A stretch of 48,938 bases of DNA from Snodgrassella alvi (GCF_002777425.1 NZ_MDVC01000090.1:1-48938), one strand, 5' to 3'; counted from the stretch's first letter, positions 9,428 to 19,088 are shown. Numbers and translations are program-made. Notes: generated from the sequence alone by a model not told the origin.

Positions 9428-9460
9428 AAGGGTTTCAGCTTGGCTGAAACCCTTATTTTT
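9428..9460 (+). terminator. Terminator after tRNA-Arg
   Basis: AAGGGTTTCAGC / GCTGAAACCCTT form a perfect 12-bp stem with a TTG loop, followed by ATTTTTT. Confidence 0.9.
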
Positions 9461-9491
9461 TGCAAAAAATATCATGTAATCGCTCTAATCG

Positions 9492-9935
9492 CTACTTCAA
9501 ATGCAAATCAGAAATTGCATCGTGTAGTTGATTGGCTCGTCTGTTATTCAGCTCGGCTACACAAGCTAAACGTTGTATTTCAAGTGAATTGCCTGCTGCT
9601 CCTGCGCCCAGAGAAGAGGCAAATTTGCACTGGGTATCACGATATCTGGCGAAATCCTGATTTGCAGCTATTAAATTTGCTTTGGCCAGACTAATGTACT
9701 TGGGTTTTTCATCCCATTCGGAAAGTGTGTTAAGCGCTTTTTTCTCAGCCATTTGTAAAGCTTTCTGACTCTTTACGGCTTCCTTCTCCAGACATTCCCG
9801 CATTCCTGCCTGCGAAAAGGCGCTGCATTCCTCGCGCAAAGCCCGTTCGTCAAGAATAGTTGTAGTGGAGGCAGCAAAGCTTGTGACTGGCAATAAGGCT
9901 ACCAGACATGATCCGATAAATTTTATGCAATTCAT
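9492..9935 (-). CDS. LprI-type lysozyme inhibitor family protein (DUF1311), probable immunity protein
   Basis: A 147-residue exported protein with an N-terminal signal (cleavage near SFAA, residue 22) and the DUF1311/LprI-type core. That core has conserved cysteines and the typical C-terminal LEIQRLACVAELNNRRANQL. Members of this family inhibit lysozyme or neutralise muramidase effectors in the periplasm. It starts 4 bases after the stop of a broken LysM-type gene (9939-10312) on the same strand. That arrangement suggests a peptidoglycan-hydrolase effector/immunity pair in which only the immunity gene is intact. The assignment as immunity protein is inferred from context. Confidence 0.72.
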   Translation of the reverse strand: MNCIKFIGSCLVALLPVTSFAASTTTILDERALREECSAFSQAGMRECLEKEAVKSQKALQMAEKKALNTLSEWDEKPKYISLAKANLIAANQDFARYRDTQCKFASSLGAGAAGNSLEIQRLACVAELNNRRANQLHDAISDLHLK

Positions 9936-9938
9936 TTC

Positions 9939-10312
9939 TTAGCCGTTTCTTCTTAAATGTTTTAATACATAATCAAGTTTTTCTGCGTATTTCTTATCAG
10001 GATTTCTATTATATAGACTGGCTATCATTGCTGTAGATATGCTTTGCCAGCCAGAGATGACATGTTGTAGTGATGCTTTTTGATATTTCAATACCTGCTC
10101 CAGTTTAAGTTTACGCTCATCAATATCTGGATTGGATGTTCTCAATACGTCTATTATGGTACTTTTTTCTTGGCAATTTTTTCCAGAGTGTCATTGGATT
10201 CGACGGTAATCTGATAGATATTGGTGTCCGCGTCTGAATTGGTTTGGTAAGCAAATTTGGCCAATCGCTTAAGAAGATAGGCAATTCCTGCACGTATATT
10301 ATGAATAGGCAT
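9939..10312 (-). pseudogene. Remnant of a LysM-containing peptidoglycan enzyme, frameshifted
   Basis: Two abutting frames make one coherent C-terminal piece. The first runs from ATG 10312 (MPIHNIRAGIAYLLKRLAKF), through ITVESNDTLEKIAKKK (LysM-like), to a stop just after a run of six A. In another frame the second continues as DVLRTSNPDIDERKLKLEQVLKYQKA, the second half of a LysM repeat, then a C-terminal ending YAEKLDYVLKHLRRNG. Adding one A to the run (near 10163-10168) would join them into about 123 codons. The catalytic N-terminus is missing; upstream sequence to 10585 is AT-rich without matching frames. I infer a decayed muramidase or transglycosylase effector. Confidence 0.6.
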
Positions 10313-10585
10313 GATTGTGACTGATATTTTCGTTAATTGTGACCGCTAGCTTTTTGGCGCAATTAATTTATAGTCTTCTTTAGTAGGTGATTTGTTTAAT
10401 AAATCACCAGATACATTTATCTGAATACTGTATTAAATTTTAATCATAACGATTTAGTTTGTATTTTATTTCTCAATGATTAAATTCTTCGATAATGTTC
10501 TTGATATTTACTTTAGAATGCAGTTATTGATTACTGGCAAAGATTTTTAATAGTATTTTATTTATGTGGATTAAGAGAGTTTTTT

Positions 10586-11482
10586 GTGGCGATTTCAAAA
10601 AGAGCACAAGGGCATTTAATTGCGCTAATCACTATATTTATCTGGGGAACGACTTATATTTCTACTAAAGTGCTGTTAACGGATTTTAAGCCAATAGAAA
10701 TTCTCTTTTTCCGGTTTGTGCTGGGTTATTTCACACTCTGGATTTTATCACCTCGTTTGTTTGCCTGGCAGGGGATCAGGCAGGAACTGATGTTTCTGGC
10801 TGCTGGGTTTTGTGGGGTAACCAGTTATTTTTTATGTGAAAATATTGCATTAACTTATACGACTGCCTCTAATGTGGGGGTGATTGCCAGTCTGGCACCG
10901 GTGTTTACGGCCATTTTGGCCATATTCTTTTTAAAAGCGGAAATACCTCCTGTGCGCTTTTATATTGGTTGTCTGCTGGCTATTTTGGGGGTTGCATTGA
11001 TTAGTTTTAATGGCAAGTTTGTGCTCTCTCTTAATCTGCTGGGTGATTTGCTGGCGGTTATTGCCTGCTTGTTTTGGGCTGGCTATTCGATTTTGACTAA
11101 AAAGAGTAGTAGCTATGATTACAATATTATTTTGCTTACCAGACGCTTCTTTTTTTATGGTTTGATTTTAATGTTGCCGGCTTTGTATATATTTGATTTT
11201 GAATGGGGATTGTCAAGATTTGCCAAGCTAACCAATGTGTTTAATATTTTATTTTTAGGTTTGGGGGCTTCGGCAATCTGTTTTGCTTCTTGGAATTATG
11301 CGGTTAAATTGGTGGGTGCGGTTAAAATCAGTATTTATATTTATCTGGTGCCGATTATCACTATTGTGACTGCGATGCTTATTTTAAAAGAATCTTTTAC
11401 CTGGATTGCTGCTGTAGGGACATTGCTTACGCTTAGTGGCGTGCTGTTATCGGAAGGTAAGATAAGAGTTAAAAGGAAATAG
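10586..11482 (+). CDS. DMT-superfamily transporter (EamA domains)
   Basis: A 298-residue inner-membrane protein with ten predicted helices forming two EamA repeats. The first begins AQGHLIALITIFIWGTTYISTKVLL, shown here only for its start IFIWGTTY, a common opening of the family; the second begins near LLAVIACLFWAGYSILTKK. Members export or import small metabolites such as amino acids and purines, and the substrate is not predictable. The start is GTG at 10586, preceded by AAGAGAG; no better ATG exists. Stand-alone gene, with 250 bases of AT-rich sequence after it and no clear terminator. Confidence 0.8.
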   Translation: MAISKRAQGHLIALITIFIWGTTYISTKVLLTDFKPIEILFFRFVLGYFTLWILSPRLFAWQGIRQELMFLAAGFCGVTSYFLCENIALTYTTASNVGVIASLAPVFTAILAIFFLKAEIPPVRFYIGCLLAILGVALISFNGKFVLSLNLLGDLLAVIACLFWAGYSILTKKSSSYDYNIILLTRRFFFYGLILMLPALYIFDFEWGLSRFAKLTNVFNILFLGLGASAICFASWNYAVKLVGAVKISIYIYLVPIITIVTAMLILKESFTWIAAVGTLLTLSGVLLSEGKIRVKRK

Positions 11483-11733
11483 CCTGAATTTTAATGCTCA
11501 GAATTTAAATAGCTGAAAAAGCAAATTTGTTCTAATGCTGTTATTGTCTGAACTTATTGTTTTTATAATTAATTTAGCACAGTATTATCAGCAGTATCGT
11601 TATTGTAGATGCTGCTGAAATGCTGTGTTTTGCTGGCTTTCTTTGTGTATATTTATTGCCTGTTGATGCTATTCATTAGCAAAGCTTGCAATACAATAAG
11701 AGTCTGCTGGTTTGGGGGTATGAGGATTGGTAA

Positions 11734-12057
11734 TTAATATGTGGGTACGCTGGCATCAACTTCTCGGGACCAAGCGTCAATGCCTCCATGGAGATTGTAG
11801 AGGTTGTCAAAGCCGGTTTCCTGTAGATACAGTGCTACCTGCATACTGCGCATACCATGATGGCAGTACAGAACGATAGGTTTGTCATCCGGTAATTCAT
11901 TCTGGCGCAAGGGAATCATGTTCATGGGGATATGGTGGTGGCCGGGTATGGCAGCATACTGAACTTCGTTATCTTCGCGCACGTCGAGTAAGATAAAATC
12001 CTGATTCTGCTGTTGCCATTGCTGTAATTGTGCGGCGCTTAGTGTCTGGATAGTCAT
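11734..12057 (-). CDS. Single-domain rhodanese-like sulfurtransferase
   Basis: A 107-residue single rhodanese domain, similar in size to GlpE. The probable persulfide-carrying cysteine is C65 in the loop CHHGMRS, after IVLYC. Other family marks are LLDVRE near residue 24 and a C-terminal LHGGIDAW. These enzymes transfer sulfane sulfur to cyanide or thiol acceptors; the physiological acceptor is unknown. It lies alone on the minus strand with chaB 228 bases upstream. Confidence 0.85.
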   Translation of the reverse strand: MTIQTLSAAQLQQWQQQNQDFILLDVREDNEVQYAAIPGHHHIPMNMIPLRQNELPDDKPIVLYCHHGMRSMQVALYLQETGFDNLYNLHGGIDAWSREVDASVPTY

Positions 12058-12285
12058 GATGATAAGTTGATGATGTGTGAAATTAATTTATGATTTGAAT
12101 TGTGAAACCAGATTTGATGCTCAGGTTGCAACTGTTTCTCTTTAGGGTGCAAATGATACCCGGGTTATGCTGCATATTACAATGGCTGTTAAGTTTGCCG
12201 TGTACAGCCCATTAGCTACGGTACTATTGTGTCCGTAGAGGTTGAACTTGTGTTTAGATGGTGTGAGTAAGTAATGCGTAGCTGG

Positions 12286-12513
12286 TTATTTAGGCTGCCA
12301 TTTGCCATCTTTACCTTTGTGGTACAGCTTTTCTACTGCTGCCCAGGCCACTTTAAATGCGATGGTTTCTGCGTCGCTGTTATCACGGCGTTTTTTCGGG
12401 TTTTGATATTCTTTAATGGCATGATTAAATGCTTCTTTGAAGATATCCTGTGCATGTTCGGGCAATGCATGCTGTACTGCTGCTGGCAGGTCGGTGCGAT
12501 TTTGATAAGGCAT
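12286..12513 (-). CDS. chaB: ChaB family protein
   Basis: A 75-residue ChaB domain protein: it opens MPYQNRTDLPAAVQHALPEH, contains AQDIFKEAFNHA, and ends with a lysine- and tryptophan-rich tail. The family was named as a regulator of the ChaA cation antiporter in E. coli, but direct function is poorly defined. No chaA is near. The start ATG follows CAGGAG, a good ribosome site. Confidence 0.85.
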   Translation of the reverse strand: MPYQNRTDLPAAVQHALPEHAQDIFKEAFNHAIKEYQNPKKRRDNSDAETIAFKVAWAAVEKLYHKGKDGKWQPK

Positions 12514-12960
12514 GGTTCTGCTCCTGATAATTGGTTTATGCCTTAGTTAATACCAGAGTGATGGCTTAAGCAATAAATTTTCTAAATATATTATTGATTT
12601 TAATATTATTTAACTGTTTTGTTGCTGCTTTGTCATTGGTTTGGGTGTGGTTGCTGCGGACGTTATTATTCAGGTTGCAGTGGGAAAAAGAAAACATATT
12701 CGTTTCTATCAGGAAACAAAATATGGATGATGGGAATCGAATTATTTTTGGTGTATTTTGCGCTGAGATATGAAAAGTTTGTTTGATATCGGAGCACAGA
12801 TATATGTTGATGCAACACGATATCTGGCTGGTAACGGTTATCACGCAAATGATTACAGCTAGCAGTGGCTATTGCTGCAAATAAAAAAGTTACATTGTTG
12901 TAAGTAGCAGCACAAGCTGTGGCAATAACAAGTTGTGCTGCTGATATGAACTTAATTTAA
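12514..12960. other. Non-coding gap between chaB and the isoaspartate methyltransferase gene
   Basis: About 450 AT-rich bases. Short open frames here look random (poor starts, AT-driven composition). The only structure noticed is the inverted repeat AGCAGCACAA / TTGTGCTGCT at 12906-12942, just past the methyltransferase stop on the minus strand. It may end that transcript although it lacks a T-run. Confidence 0.5.
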
Positions 12961-13617
12961 TTAGAATTTAAACCGGTTTGGTGCTGATATTTCCAGACTG
13001 TGCAGGGCAGGAGCTACTGTTTCAAACAGGATGGTTTCTTTAAGCTGATTGTTTTGCCGTTCAAACAGAATGGCACGCATTACTGGTGCTTCGCCAATAA
13101 TGGCTACCATGCGACCATCTTCTGCCAGTTGGTCGAGCAGGGTGGTGGGTAATGTTGGTAAGGAACCGCCGACATAAATGGCACTGAAAGGTGCACCGGG
13201 CAGTTTATCTGCGAGCCCGTCGCAGGTTTTGTAGCTGATGTTGGTGTAGTCGAGGTCGCTGAGGACAAGTTGGGCACGCTGCTGCTGTTCGGCGTCGATA
13301 TCAACGGTGATGACTTTACCAGCCATTTTTGCCAGAATGGCTGTGGCATAGCCGGAGCCGGTACCAATTTCTACTACGGTATCGGTTAGATTCAACTTCA
13401 ATGCCTGAATCATGCGTGCTACTACTTTGGGTTCGAGCATTTTGCCACCGTTGGCTAGTCCAAGCGCCTGATCGGTGTAGGCTACTTCCTGTTGCTGTGG
13501 CAGGACAAAGCGTTCACGTGGAATATCGGACAAAACATCCAGTAAGTCGAAATCTAATACGTCCCAAGGACGGATTTGCTGCTCAACCATGTTATAGCGG
13601 GCGGTATTGAAATCCAT
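12961..13617 (-). CDS. Protein-L-isoaspartate O-methyltransferase family protein
   Basis: A 218-residue class I methyltransferase of the PCMT family, which repairs isoaspartyl residues in aged proteins using SAM. Motif I is VEIGTGSGY (82-90). The N-terminal MVEQQIRPWDV, with DIPRERFVLP and YTDQALGL, is typical of the proteobacterial short form often found near tolC; that gene is not in this window. The frame is open another 30 codons, but ATG 13617 with GGAG before it gives the family start MDFNTARYNM. Confidence 0.87.
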   Translation of the reverse strand: MDFNTARYNMVEQQIRPWDVLDFDLLDVLSDIPRERFVLPQQQEVAYTDQALGLANGGKMLEPKVVARMIQALKLNLTDTVVEIGTGSGYATAILAKMAGKVITVDIDAEQQQRAQLVLSDLDYTNISYKTCDGLADKLPGAPFSAIYVGGSLPTLPTTLLDQLAEDGRMVAIIGEAPVMRAILFERQNNQLKETILFETVAPALHSLEISAPNRFKF

Positions 13618-15073
13618 ATCTGCTCCGAAATGCGCACACCCGCTGAACGGGTGAGTGGTAAAGAGGTTTATAAAAGCAAAGTGCTGTATTTTGGGACTAT
13701 TGCACACGAATACAGCTTTGGTGAATTATAAAGCTATTTAGGTTGCGACAATAGGGTAATTGTGAATTGGTACGCTGAGAATGCGGATTAATATACTGAT
13801 TAATGTATTAAAACATGAATAAATAAGGATTTATACATGTTTTTTGTTCGATTTATGATGAATGTTGTCATCTGTAGTAATGCAATCAGGAGATTTAAGC
13901 ATTAGTTTAAAGCTATTAACCATGAAAGTTTTTTTATCTTTAAAAGTCCCTTTAAATTAATAGATATAATATATTGAATTTGTACCTTGCTGATTGAGAA
14001 ACCGCTTTCTGTCTTTATCTTTGTTAAAGGATATATCCATATATCTACTCTAAAATATGTTATACGACGGGCATTCGCACGCATATAACATATCATAGGC
14101 GTAAATACCTATTTTTTTGCGAGGGCGTGGTGCTATTACATCCGCTTATAATAAATAATATACACAACACTACTATTGTATAAATTTTTCTCATTTTATT
14201 GAAAGAAAATATGTACAAATAATACTATGGTACTGTTGATTTATTTCTATTGGCTAATATCGTTTTTATTATAAACATTAATTGTTTAAATAGCTTTGTT
14301 GTTAATAAATTCAAAGTTATGTTTTTCACTGTTTTATGGCATTGGATCATTGTGTAAATCCCTCTACTGTTAGTATGTAGGAAAATATAGTTAGAATGGG
14401 TGTAAAAAATTTATGCTTAATTAGCAGGTAATATTATTAAAAAAATATTTATTAAATTCTAAACATTTGTTTTTAAATAATTAGTGATTGCTGTGGTTGG
14501 CAGTGTCTTTTTTTTATTTGGTCGCTAAATTAGGATGGATGTCGATTTTTAGTTTTATATTTTAGTTTTTGATTAGTTTTTTATAGGTTTTGCCATTTAA
14601 TTTTATTAAACAATTAATTATATTGGTAATTGTTCTGCTATTCTTTATGGTATTTCAAGTGGCATTAAGAAGGTGGGTAATTCTCTCAATGGATAATAGA
14701 GCGGGCTTTTTGAGGCTTTGTTTACTTTGGTTATAGAAAATCGAATTTCATATTGTTTAAACCTAAAAAATGGTAAGTTGGTGATACCATTAAGATCAAG
14801 GAATTCAAGTTTGCTATAAAGTTTCTGTAGGTTTTAGAATTTTTAGAATGAGAAAATATTTGCTGTCGCTTGAAAAGTATTATCGCGGATCAGAAATAAA
14901 TCGAAAGTTGACGGTTGTAAATTAATCCTGAGCAATCATGGGACGCAGACGGTAGTTTTCCGCTACAATGCCGCCATTTTGAAGCTGATGTTAATTTGTG
15001 GCATGGATGGTAAACACCGGTCATGGCCATTTGTTCAGGTTTGGCATGTTATTTGTCAGTAAGGGAAAAATAT
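13618..15073. other. Long AT-rich region without protein genes
   Basis: About 1.4 kb with very low GC and no convincing gene on either strand. It holds a stem-loop with T-run at 13810-13846 (AAACATG...CATGTTTTTT) and a two-hairpin structure ending in seven T at 14055-14118 (separate entry). The last part contains the tpiA leader. It may be decayed sequence; no transposon ends or gene remnants were recognised. Confidence 0.5.
14055..14118 (+). ncRNA. Candidate small RNA or attenuator: two hairpins plus T-run
   Basis: A perfect 10-bp stem ATATGTTATA / TATAACATAT (14055-14064 with 14084-14093) encloses a GC-richer loop. It is followed directly by ATAGG / CCTAT (14095-14112) and a run of T. The second hairpin plus T-run looks like an intrinsic terminator with no gene before it on this strand. 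No convincing promoter was found, so this is tentative. Confidence 0.3.
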
Positions 15074-15829
15074 ATGTGGCAGCATAAATGGGTAATTGGC
15101 AATTGGAAGATGAATGGCACTAATGCGACTAACCAGGCGCTGCTGCAAGCGTTGCTGAAACCTGTGGATGCAGCAGTGGCGCATGTATATTGTGGTGTGG
15201 CGGTGCCGAATGTTTATCTTGCTGCGGCCAGTGAGTTTGCTGCTGATACAGCATTGGCGGTTGGGGCGGAAGATGTGAGCCGTTTTGCTGCCAATGGTGC
15301 ATTTACCGGAGAGGTAAATGCACGAATGCTGGCGGATGTGGGGGCACAGTTTGTGCTGATTGGTCATTCGGAGCGGCGGCAGTATTTTCAGGAAGACAAT
15401 GAAGAGTTGCTGGCCAAGGTACAGAATAGTGTTGCTGCGGGCGTGCTGCCGATTCTGTGTGTGGGTGAAACACTGGCTGAACGCGAAGCCGGACAGGAGC
15501 AACAGGTGGTTAGTGCGCAACTGGCACTGCTGGCGCAGCTGGGCTTGAAAGAAGTTGTGGTGGCGTATGAACCGGTATGGGCGATTGGTACGGGTAAAGT
15601 TCCTGCTGTGGCACAGATTGAGGCTATGCATAAGTTAATTTATCAGGAAATCTTGTCTTTATGTGGGGAAGATGTTAAAATCCGCGTCCTTTATGGCGGT
15701 AGTGTCAACGCGAGCAATGCAGCTGAAATTCTGGCTGTGTCACATGTTGACGGTGCTCTGGTTGGCGGTGCCTCTTTGCAGGCTGACAGTTTTACCGCTA
15801 TTATTCAGGCTGCATATGCGCCTGCTTGA
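15074..15829 (+). CDS. tpiA: Triose-phosphate isomerase
   Basis: TpiA interconverts dihydroxyacetone phosphate and glyceraldehyde 3-phosphate in glycolysis. The 251-residue TIM barrel has all catalytic residues: K12 in GNWKMN, H98 in GHSERR and E166 in AYEPVWAIGTGK, plus phosphate-binding GGSVN near the end. The frame is open upstream to 15023, but ATG 15074 after AAGGGA gives normal length. secG begins 14 bases after its stop and tRNA-Leu follows, an order also seen in Neisseria. Confidence 0.97.
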   Translation: MWQHKWVIGNWKMNGTNATNQALLQALLKPVDAAVAHVYCGVAVPNVYLAAASEFAADTALAVGAEDVSRFAANGAFTGEVNARMLADVGAQFVLIGHSERRQYFQEDNEELLAKVQNSVAAGVLPILCVGETLAEREAGQEQQVVSAQLALLAQLGLKEVVVAYEPVWAIGTGKVPAVAQIEAMHKLIYQEILSLCGEDVKIRVLYGGSVNASNAAEILAVSHVDGALVGGASLQADSFTAIIQAAYAPA

Positions 15830-15843
15830 TAAAAGTTGATATC

Positions 15844-16206
15844 ATGGAAGCATTTAAAACCCTTATTTTAATCGTGAATATTTTCGCGGCGCTGAGTGTC
15901 ATTGTGCTGGTGCTGATGCAGCAGGGCAAAGGTGCGGATGCGGGCGCAGCATTTGGTTCCGGTAGTGCTCAGGGTGTTTTTGGTGCAGCGGGCAATGCAA
16001 ATTTCCTCAGCCGCAGTACCGCAATTGCTGCCACTATATTTTTTATTAGCTGTCTGGCGCTAGGCTATATATCCACGCACCGGCATAGCGGTCTGGATTT
16101 CAGCAATGTGAAGCAACAGCAGGTGGTTGTACCGGCGAACCCGGCAGCGGCCAGTGCACCAGCCGTACCGGCGAAACCAGCACAGAAACCGTTGATACCG
16201 GAATAG
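15844..16206 (+). CDS. secG: Protein translocase subunit SecG
   Basis: SecG is the small membrane subunit of the SecYEG channel and assists preprotein export. The 120-residue protein has two helices (about 4-24 and 55-75) joined by the conserved loop QQGKGADAGAAFGSGSAQ and the following FLSRST. The tail is rich in alanine and proline, as in Neisseria homologues. Start MEAFKTL at 15844 agrees with the family; a TTG overlapping the tpiA stop is in frame 18 bases earlier and could couple translation. Confidence 0.94.
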   Translation: MEAFKTLILIVNIFAALSVIVLVLMQQGKGADAGAAFGSGSAQGVFGAAGNANFLSRSTAIAATIFFISCLALGYISTHRHSGLDFSNVKQQQVVVPANPAAASAPAVPAKPAQKPLIPE

Positions 16207-16225
16207 AAAGTTTTTACAGTTAATT

Positions 16226-16311
16226 GCCGACATGGTGAAATTGGTAGACACGCCATCTTGAGGGGGTGGTGACCACAGGTCGTACGAGTTCGATTCTCGT
16301 TGTCGGCACCA
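16226..16311 (+). tRNA. tRNA-Leu(GAG)
   Basis: An 86-base class II tRNA: acceptor GCCGACA/TGTCGGC, anticodon loop TTGAGGG (anticodon GAG, reading CUC/CUU), a long variable arm, T arm ACGAG-TTCGATT-CTCGT, and an encoded CCA. It lies 19 bases after secG and may be processed from the tpiA-secG transcript. Confidence 0.95.
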
Positions 16312-16411
16312 TATTTAAAATCAACAGTTTATATTTTTACATATGATGTATGCGTGCTAGTAGAATTGTGTAGCAGATTGTAATTTATATTGTTGGTTTA
16401 ATTTGGATAAT

Positions 16412-16439
16412 AGGGCAGCCTATAGGGGCTGCCCTTTTT
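16412..16439 (+). terminator. Terminator after tRNA-Leu
   Basis: AGGGCAGCC / GGCTGCCCT form a perfect 9-bp stem with a 6-base loop followed by five T. It probably ends the tpiA-secG-tRNA transcript. Confidence 0.85.
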
Positions 16440-16578
16440 GTTTGTATTGATAACGCGGTGCTGGCTCGGGTATTCAGCGGGCTGGTGTAGGCAAAGTGTT
16501 GGTGGTACCTTATGCTGGTGCAGCGGCTTGTCTGGCTGGCCGATTGTTGATGGTGTAAATTTCTGGAAATGAGTTTAG

Positions 16579-18603
16579 ATGATGAATACTGATCCTTTTG
16601 CATATTTAGAAGACCTGGATAGTGAGGAGACTCAGGCTTTTATTCAGCAGGCAAATTCTGCTGCTCAGGCTGAGTTTGCTACGGGTACTGAGTATGCGGC
16701 GGTGCGTGATGATATCGTGACAGTATTGCGGGATGAGCAGCAGATTCCTTTTTGTCAGGAACATCGTGCACGCATGTATCATTTTTATCAGTCTGCTGAA
16801 TTTCCGAAAGGTGTATACCGGGTATGTTCTGCGGCCAGTTACCGTGCCGGTTTGCCGGAGTGGGAGATTCTGTTTTCAGTTGCTGATTTTGACGCTCTGC
16901 TTAATGATGATGTGTATTTGCAAGGAGTAGCGCATTATGTGCAGGCTCCGGAACATGTGTTAATCAGTTTGAGTGCTGGTGGTGCGGATGCGGCATATAC
17001 AATTGAGTTCAATCTGGCTGAAGGTAAAGTGGTTGAGGGTGGTTTTCATTTTCCGTTAAGTAAAAGCATTATCAGTTGGCGTGATACAGAAAGTGTGTGG
17101 GTATCTCCTGCATGGGATGAACGACAGTTAACTCAGGCCGGCTATCCGCGGCAGGTATGGCTGATGCAGCGTGGACAGTCTTTTGCGGAGGCGGTACCGG
17201 TATTGGAAATGCCTGCCGACGGCATGATGGTTAATGCATGGCGTTATCTGGATAGTCAGGGGGCGCCGATTGATTTGGTTGAAGCCGCGAGCGGGTTTTA
17301 TCACAAGCAGTATTATCAGGTAATGGCAGATTTGAGCGTTAAGCCGCTGGCGTTGCCGGATGATTGTGAGCTGATGGGCTATCTGTATGGGCAATTGTTG
17401 GTGCAGTTACGCAGCGACTGGCAGCGTGCAAACCGGTTTTATCCGGCAGGCAGTCTGGTGGCAGTGAAGTTGCATAAAGGTGAGCTGGGCGCGGCTGAGG
17501 TGATTTTTCAGCCAGCAGCTACTCAGGCTATTGAAAGTATTGAAACCACACGACGTTTTGTCCTGGTGTCGATACTGGATAATGTGCATAGCCGTTTGCT
17601 GGCTTGGCGTTTTGCAGAAAATCGCTGGCAGGAGGTTACTGTGCCAGATCTGCCTGCCGGGGCGCTGGAAATTACTGACCAGCCATGGGGTGGTGATGTG
17701 GTGTATCTGGCCATCAGCAGCTTTCTGGAACCACTGACGCTATATACGCTGGATGTGCATCTGGGCGAGTTGTGTGTTATGCGCCGGCAGCCGCGACAGT
17801 TTGACCCTATGGATATGCAGGTGCAGCAGTTTAGTGCGGTTGCGCAGGATGGTACATTTATTCCTTATTTTCATGTTGGTAAAAATATAGATAAGGATAC
17901 GCCAACTATTGTTTATGTGTATGGCGGCTTTGGTATGCCACAACTGCCTTATTATCTGGGCAGTATTGGCCGGCACTGGCTGGCGAAAGGTTATGCTTTT
18001 GTGCTGGCAAATATTCGCGGCGGTGGTGAGTTTGGGCCGGCATGGCATCAGGCTGCACGCGGGATTCACAAGCATGTCAGTGTTGATGATTTGCTGGCAG
18101 TGCTGCATGATTTGTATAGTCATCAACGCGCCAGTGCGGTGCATACGGCGATTCAGGGCGGCAGTAATGGTGGTCTAGTGGTGGCAGCAGCTTTCTGCCG
18201 GCAGCCGCAGAGTATGGGTGCGATGGTGTGTGAGGTGCCGTTAACGGATATGTTGCGCTATTCTTCTCTGTCGGCAGGGTCTTCATGGATGGATGAATAT
18301 GGAAATCCTGATGATTCTATTCAAAATCAAGCATTAAGGCGAATTTCTCCCTATCATAACTTGGGTGATTCGCAACACTATCCGCCGGCACTGATTACCA
18401 CTAATCTGCATGATGATCGTGTGCATCCGGCACATGCACTGAAATTTTATGCGCGTTTGTGTGAGCTAAAACAGCGAGTATGGCTGGCGGCGCCGGATAC
18501 AGGTGGGCATACTGGTGGTAGTACACAGGAAAATACGGCAGCAGAGCTTGCTTTGATTATGAATTTTTTATATAAAGCTATCGTTAATAATGATTCAATA
18601 TAA
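16579..18603 (+). CDS. Prolyl oligopeptidase family serine peptidase (S9A)
   Basis: A 674-residue cytoplasmic peptidase with an N-terminal beta-propeller and a C-terminal alpha/beta hydrolase domain (from about residue 430). The catalytic residues are visible: S529 in GGSNGG, the aspartate in HDDRVHP (612/613) and H644 in GGHTGG. The segment YVYGGFGMPQLP before the hydrolase core is typical of S9A. Enzymes of this family cut short proline-containing peptides; the natural substrate is unknown. Two ATGs at 16579 and 16582 follow GGAAATGAG. Stand-alone gene before acpP. Confidence 0.88.
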   Translation: MMNTDPFAYLEDLDSEETQAFIQQANSAAQAEFATGTEYAAVRDDIVTVLRDEQQIPFCQEHRARMYHFYQSAEFPKGVYRVCSAASYRAGLPEWEILFSVADFDALLNDDVYLQGVAHYVQAPEHVLISLSAGGADAAYTIEFNLAEGKVVEGGFHFPLSKSIISWRDTESVWVSPAWDERQLTQAGYPRQVWLMQRGQSFAEAVPVLEMPADGMMVNAWRYLDSQGAPIDLVEAASGFYHKQYYQVMADLSVKPLALPDDCELMGYLYGQLLVQLRSDWQRANRFYPAGSLVAVKLHKGELGAAEVIFQPAATQAIESIETTRRFVLVSILDNVHSRLLAWRFAENRWQEVTVPDLPAGALEITDQPWGGDVVYLAISSFLEPLTLYTLDVHLGELCVMRRQPRQFDPMDMQVQQFSAVAQDGTFIPYFHVGKNIDKDTPTIVYVYGGFGMPQLPYYLGSIGRHWLAKGYAFVLANIRGGGEFGPAWHQAARGIHKHVSVDDLLAVLHDLYSHQRASAVHTAIQGGSNGGLVVAAAFCRQPQSMGAMVCEVPLTDMLRYSSLSAGSSWMDEYGNPDDSIQNQALRRISPYHNLGDSQHYPPALITTNLHDDRVHPAHALKFYARLCELKQRVWLAAPDTGGHTGGSTQENTAAELALIMNFLYKAIVNNDSI

Positions 18604-18848
18604 ATCATATAGCTTGTAGCTAAAAATCAGGCTGTGCTAATATGGCTGCCGCTTGCTGTTTAATTTGTATCCGGTGATAAGTAAAAGTGCGTTGAAAATC
18701 GCTGAAATCCATGGAAAATACGGCAAAAGGCAATTTGAATGGAAAACTCTATTTTTATTAGGTACAATAATATCAACAACTAAAAAGTTGATTAATTCAA
18801 TTAACCCTGTCCGCACTAGTGCTGGGCAAAGCAAAGAAAGATCTGTCA

Positions 18849-19088
18849 ATGGATAACAATATCGAACAACGTGTAAAAAAGATTGTTGCAGAACAATTAG
18901 GTGTGAGTGAGGCAGAAGTAAAAAATGAATCTTCTTTCCAGGAAGATCTGGGTGCTGACTCACTGGACACTGTTGAATTGGTAATGGCACTGGAAGAAGC
19001 TTTTGGTTGCGAAATTCCAGACGAAGAAGCGGAAAAAATTACTACCGTACAACAAGCTATTGACTTTGTTGGCGCTCACTTGAATTAA
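18849..19088 (+). CDS. acpP: Acyl carrier protein
   Basis: AcpP carries growing acyl chains on a phosphopantetheine arm during fatty-acid synthesis. The 79-residue acidic protein has the attachment motif GADSLDTVE with S38 as modified serine, and a length normal for the family. The frame is open upstream, but ATG 18849 preceded by AAAGAAAG matches known starts. fabF, which uses it as substrate, begins 96 bases later. Confidence 0.97.
   Translation: MDNNIEQRVKKIVAEQLGVSEAEVKNESSFQEDLGADSLDTVELVMALEEAFGCEIPDEEAEKITTVQQAIDFVGAHLN

Noticed and set aside
12566-12844. Open frames of 92 and 60 codons on the minus strand
   Set aside because: AT-driven composition, no ribosome site and no recognisable protein; they lie in a featureless gap.
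14908-14936. TTGACG with AGCAAT at 17 bases as tpiA promoter
   Set aside because: The -10 matches only three of six bases, and a better TACAAT at 14964 lacks a matching -35; neither could be chosen.
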